Shown here piece by piece: positions 18,970-21,708 of a DNA stretch of 21,708 nt. Below the pieces are notes generated by a model that was given only the letters and a program-made list of their open reading frames with translations, had not been told where the DNA came from and searched no databases. The position numbers and the translations under genes were made by a program. Numbering within the stretch: the first letter of the stretch is position 1; each line of letters starts with the position of its first letter. Origin of the DNA: a virus; IMG/VR virus record IMGVR_UViG_3300030106_004100, positions 1 through 21,708 of that record. The stretch is one strand, 5' to 3'.

Positions 18970-21014
18970 TACTTGTTATCCTTAGAAAATAATCCACCGA
19001 TTGCGGTGCTGAATCGATCTCCTCGCCTTAAACCTTCATATCCCATTGCATCACCTATATTGGAATAAATGCTCCCTCCGAGATTGCCAAAGGTCGGGGC
19101 GTTCCCTGTCAAACCTTCTGCCCCTGATAAACCTAAATCAATCAAACCACTTAGCTGATTTATAAGCGTCTGATCTCGGTTCATAGCGTCTAGGTTTGCA
19201 AAGCGTGACATATCAAACTGTTCCCCTACTCTGTCAGCTTCAGACTCAAATCTTCGGATATCAGCCTGAAGAGCCTGATCGTCTTGGAATCGTTGAGCGT
19301 CTGAGATAGCCCCAAGCCGATCTATTTCTCTTCCAAATCCTTCTCTGCCTGAACCAAGTAACTGCGAGTAGAACTGCTGATCTGCGTCAAGCCTTGCCTG
19401 ATCCTGAACTCTTCCAATGTCAGCCAAGTCTCCTGCGTATTGGGCAGCAGTCCCGATAGCTTGCTGTTGCAATTCTTGCAGAGTCCCACCTGTATTCAAT
19501 CGGCCTTCAGCAGCAGCAGCCGATTCAATGGCTCGTCTCCCTTCATCCTGTAAGAATCGTAAGGTTGGATCTTGTGGGTTGAAAGGATCAATTAGATTAA
19601 CGTCTGTTCTTATAGCAGTCGGGATTGTTCCAGTGTCTAAGCCTAGCAGGAGATCAGCTACGTTTATTTGATTTACTGTGGGGTCAATGGTTTCTATAGC
19701 TGCTGCTTCTTCGATGAGAGGGAGAATATCAACCTCTGGCTGAATCATTCGACTTTCTGGAAAGCTCGGATCTCGGTTTACTAAATCACGGAGTTGATTA
19801 ATTTGATAGCCAAGGAAAGGAGCTTTCTCGCCTGTACCTACGTTGTAAAAAGGACGGAAAACTTCTTGTCTGCCTATCATGCGCTCAAGAAACTCTAGTT
19901 CAGCATCACTAGCGTCTTTCAGAGCATCAACGTAGTATTCTGTCGCCTTTCGATCAATTGCAGCCGCAGCAGCAAGATCAACGATATTATTGATCGATGC
20001 GCTACCGCCTTGACCGCCTTGAGCAAATGCTTGAGATAAAGCACCGCCCACGGTTTCTAGTCCTCTTCTAAAAAGATCACCAAGCGTATCTAAAAAACTA
20101 TCATCGTCTTCCATGTCATCGTCCTCGTTGCTACCTCCACCGTCTCCGGGTGGTGATTGTGGTAAATCGTCTTCGCCTTCAGGGTTTTGATTTCCCGGTG
20201 GCAATCCTGCCGATTGATCTGTTGATTCATCGGTTGTTTGTTCTGTTTCTGCTTCTTCCTCTGACTCTGAAGATTGATCCGTACTTTCGTCATCAGTAGG
20301 AGGTAAATCTATTTCACCGCTAGGCGGTAACTCACTGTCTCCCGGCTCATCTTCTACTGGAGGCTCATTGTCGTCATCAGGAGTTGGAAGCTCTGGGAAC
20401 TCTTCCTCACGTGTGTCATCGCCCGGATCGTCTGGCGTGTCGCTAGGAGGAGGCAGCTCAGGGGAGTCGTCCTCTCTTCTGGGGAAAGGAAAAGTAAAAT
20501 CATCTTCTTCCCCTGTATCTGTTTCTTGCGAGGGGCCGGGGGGCAAGTCGTTCCCATCGTCTGGCAGAGACGGTTCTGCCAAAAAGTCTTCGTACTCTTC
20601 TGCGCTAACAACTCCGTCATCATTTGCATCTGCGCCTTCTGCGAGTCTTGCGTTTTGTCTTGCAACTGCCTCAGCAGGGGTCAAACCTTCAGAACTTATA
20701 ATCTCAGCAATTCTATTTTTGTACGCTTGTGAGGCGTTCTCAGGAAACCCCGGAACATCTACGCCATAGAAAGGAGCGAGCGACTCCCTAGCTTCCTCCG
20801 CAGACATTGTGCCTTTTGTAAAAAACTCTAACTGTTCATCTGTCAAGTCAAAAGGATTTACCAAACCCTCTCTGATGTCTTGTAAAAGCTCTTGACGTTT
20901 TTGTGCGTCTTCAATGTCCTCAAGTTCTGCATCAGTTGGCGGTTGAAACAAAGGTGGAGGAGGTTCAAAATCAACATCCAATACATTAGGTATGTCGTCT
21001 GTATCAATTGCCAT
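18969..21014 (-). CDS. Large virion protein with EF-hand, acidic Pro-rich domain and gp7-like C-terminus
   Basis: 681 aa. Residues 1-125 are helical and acidic. DANDDGVVSAEE at 129-140 is a good EF-hand calcium loop (Asp, Asn, Asp at 1, 3 and 5, Gly 6, Glu 12). About 145-305 is a low-complexity Asp/Glu/Pro/Ser region, almost certainly disordered. The C-terminal half holds FRPFYNVGTGEKAPFLGYQI, then LRFLQDEGRRAIESAAAAEG and RLNTGGTLQELQQQAIGTAA. This last part resembles P22 gp7/DNA-transfer-type proteins, where 'f..deg..ai...aaa.G.l.SG.tl..L' is recurrent. It is probably an ejection or internal virion protein. Starts at the ATG 21014, overlapping the previous stop (TGATG). Confidence 0.65.
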   Translation of the reverse strand: MAIDTDDIPNVLDVDFEPPPPLFQPPTDAELEDIEDAQKRQELLQDIREGLVNPFDLTDEQLEFFTKGTMSAEEARESLAPFYGVDVPGFPENASQAYKNRIAEIISSEGLTPAEAVARQNARLAEGADANDDGVVSAEEYEDFLAEPSLPDDGNDLPPGPSQETDTGEEDDFTFPFPRREDDSPELPPPSDTPDDPGDDTREEEFPELPTPDDDNEPPVEDEPGDSELPPSGEIDLPPTDDESTDQSSESEEEAETEQTTDESTDQSAGLPPGNQNPEGEDDLPQSPPGDGGGSNEDDDMEDDDSFLDTLGDLFRRGLETVGGALSQAFAQGGQGGSASINNIVDLAAAAAIDRKATEYYVDALKDASDAELEFLERMIGRQEVFRPFYNVGTGEKAPFLGYQINQLRDLVNRDPSFPESRMIQPEVDILPLIEEAAAIETIDPTVNQINVADLLLGLDTGTIPTAIRTDVNLIDPFNPQDPTLRFLQDEGRRAIESAAAAEGRLNTGGTLQELQQQAIGTAAQYAGDLADIGRVQDQARLDADQQFYSQLLGSGREGFGREIDRLGAISDAQRFQDDQALQADIRRFESEADRVGEQFDMSRFANLDAMNRDQTLINQLSGLIDLGLSGAEGLTGNAPTFGNLGGSIYSNIGDAMGYEGLRRGDRFSTAIGGLFSKDNK

Positions 21015-21391
21015 CAGATCACCACGTATTCGCCTGAAGCATCTAAGAAGACAACTCTTAAGACATCGAACTGAGTTGCTATTGACTTAGACGCTGATCC
21101 ATCTATTGTTTCGGCTCCTGCTGTATCTACGGTCACGGCCCCACTTCCCATGCGTTTGACTATCACTTGTTGTCCGTCCTTTGGTGAAACGTGTAGGGAC
21201 ACGACCACGGTACTAGAACTATCAACCTCAACGATCTCTAGGGCAGCTTCCCCGGTTGTCGTGTAGGCTGCTGTCTGTCGTGAGTAAAAAGGTTTCACTA
21301 TAGAAAAGATATCGATCACTACTTGGCGCAGAGGCTCTGCTTCTGGGTTGACTCTAATCCCTTTTGGATCCCTTAGTATTCTTGTACTCAT
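21014..21391 (-). CDS. Beta-rich 125-aa virion protein, appendage-like
   Basis: N-terminus MSTRILRDPKGIRVNPEAEP, then repeated Val/Thr-rich strands: ALEIVEVDSSSTVVVSLHVS, DGQQVIVKRMGSGAVTVDTA, GAETIDGSASKSIATQFDVL, and a final RVVFLDASGEYVVI. The 'dG..v.ikr...gavtvd..g.eTIDG.......qfd.l....d..g.y.vi' layout is that of small beta-structured phage appendage or fibre-tip domains. It heads the three large virion genes and shares its MS.RIL.DP opening with the 112-aa protein near the terminase. Exact place in the virion unknown. Confidence 0.6.
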   Translation of the reverse strand: MSTRILRDPKGIRVNPEAEPLRQVVIDIFSIVKPFYSRQTAAYTTTGEAALEIVEVDSSSTVVVSLHVSPKDGQQVIVKRMGSGAVTVDTAGAETIDGSASKSIATQFDVLRVVFLDASGEYVVI

Positions 21392-21392
21392 G

Positions 21393-21614
21393 TCAGTTTA
21401 GTAGCTTCGTGTTGGCGTTCACAAACACTGGTTTGCAGTAAGCAGTAATGTTCACTTGTGAATTTCTTTTCTTGTATCGTTTCTCTTTTGCGTAAGTATG
21501 CCCAAATTCTACCCACTCACTAAATTGGTTGCATCTCAGAATATCCCGCCAATAGCTTACCTCTTGTTGCTGGCCGTCTATTAGGACTATTAAGGCAAAA
21601 GCGAGCTTGCTCAT
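21393..21614 (-). CDS. Unknown 73-aa protein with FALIVLIDG start and YCKPV end
   Basis: ATG at 21614. The N-terminus MSKLAFALIVLIDGQQQEVS is one hydrophobic strand or short signal-like segment, then YWRDILRCNQFSEWVEFGHT, and a C-terminus ending NITAYCKPVFVNANTKLL. Two Cys (CNQF and YCKP) may pair. I recall small marine-phage proteins of the pattern 'fal.vlidG......f.di..Cn.fa........ayCkP..v' just beside structural genes, function unknown. It precedes the 125-aa virion gene by one base. Confidence 0.62.
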   Translation of the reverse strand: MSKLAFALIVLIDGQQQEVSYWRDILRCNQFSEWVEFGHTYAKEKRYKKRNSQVNITAYCKPVFVNANTKLLN

Positions 21615-21708
21615 TTAACATTTAACCCTGCCGCATTGCCTTATGTTTTTTTGTCGTTCTCTTGCTTCTTGCAGTCGCTCTTTTGCGTCTTTGAGTTGAT
21701 AAGGTTTA
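21615..21708 (-). CDS. C-terminal end of a charged helical protein, cut by window edge
   Basis: An open frame enters from the right edge and ends with TAA at 21615-21617, abutting the ATG at 21614. The visible 30 residues include KPYQLKDAKERLQEARERQK, a Lys/Arg/Glu-rich helix, then NIRQCGRVKC. The tight stop-start junction supports it as a real gene of the same operon, but nothing can be said about function. Confidence 0.5.
   Translation of the reverse strand, partial: KPYQLKDAKERLQEARERQKNIRQCGRVKC

Noticed and set aside
20354-20665. 103-codon minus-strand frame inside the 681-aa gene
   Set aside because: An out-of-frame reading of the same low-complexity repeats, with the real gene continuous through it.
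20368-20769. Ser/Gly-rich 133-codon frame on the plus strand
   Set aside because: It is the antisense shadow of the acidic Asp/Glu/Pro/Ser repeat region of the 681-aa protein; it has no ribosome site and low-complexity composition that follows directly from the sense codons.
1-21708. CRISPR arrays, tRNA genes, insertion sequences
   Set aside because: Scanning both strands by eye showed no regularly spaced repeats, no cloverleaf-like segments and no transposase-like protein.

Overview
The window looks like part of the genome of an uncultured tailed phage with a P22-type (podovirus-like) head, probably from a marine or other aquatic proteobacterium. The evidence is a P22-type coat N-terminus, a P22-type portal and a Terminase_3-type large terminase. 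There is also a GTA-type 3TM holin, NinG, an ERF/YqaJ recombination pair and SSB, and many small basic ORFs of a kind I remember from marine phages. Host assignment is inference. Genes are tightly packed with ATGA, TAATG or short overlaps, and I see no rRNA, tRNA, integrase, transposase or CRISPR array.

Layout. (1) 1-8148, leftward head and packaging operon, read from right to left: a 44-aa basic protein, a beta-rich protein, a coiled-coil protein, a probable small terminase, the large terminase, the portal, five consecutive Lys/Arg-rich mini-proteins, a Met/Gly-rich protein, an ADP-ribosyltransferase-like 'polyvalent' protein, the scaffold, and the coat protein, which is cut by the window edge. 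(2) 8398-9281, first switch: a leftward AlpA-type regulator divergent from two small rightward genes, with a promoter whose spacer carries a perfect 14-bp palindrome. (3) 9259-12341, leftward middle/late operon: a helicase-loader-like protein, a NinB-like protein, a zinc-finger protein, NinG, a 3TM holin, an EF-hand membrane protein, a 21-aa membrane peptide, a T4-type lysozyme, an HTH protein and a 35-aa cationic amphipathic peptide. (4) 12518-12809, second switch: a leftward HTH regulator divergent from the rightward early operon, with another perfect 14-bp palindrome overlapping both predicted promoters. (5) 12809-15890, rightward early operon: two small proteins, ERF annealase, YqaJ exonuclease, a small protein, SSB and two small proteins. 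(6) 15887-21708, leftward structural operon: three large virion or ejection-type proteins (681, 418 and 608 aa), a beta-rich 125-aa protein, and two small ORFs, the last cut by the window edge.

How it works together (inference). The two palindromic switches would control early recombination/replication against the leftward programmes. ERF, YqaJ, SSB and NinG/NinB-like proteins form a recombination set. The lysis cassette may combine holin, endolysin and a cationic outer-membrane-disrupting peptide. The head operon carries a suite of basic proteins and an ART-like protein that could be packaged or injected. Temperate-looking regulators are present, but no integrase lies in this window.

Start sites were adjusted by ribosome binding site, stop-start coupling or family length for portal, TerL, lysozyme, NinG, the helicase-loader-like gene, ERF, the 93-aa early gene and the 44-aa basic gene. 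No stretch longer than about 250 bases lacks a gene. The non-coding pieces are 8149-8397, 8608-8817, 12342-12517 and 12719-12808.
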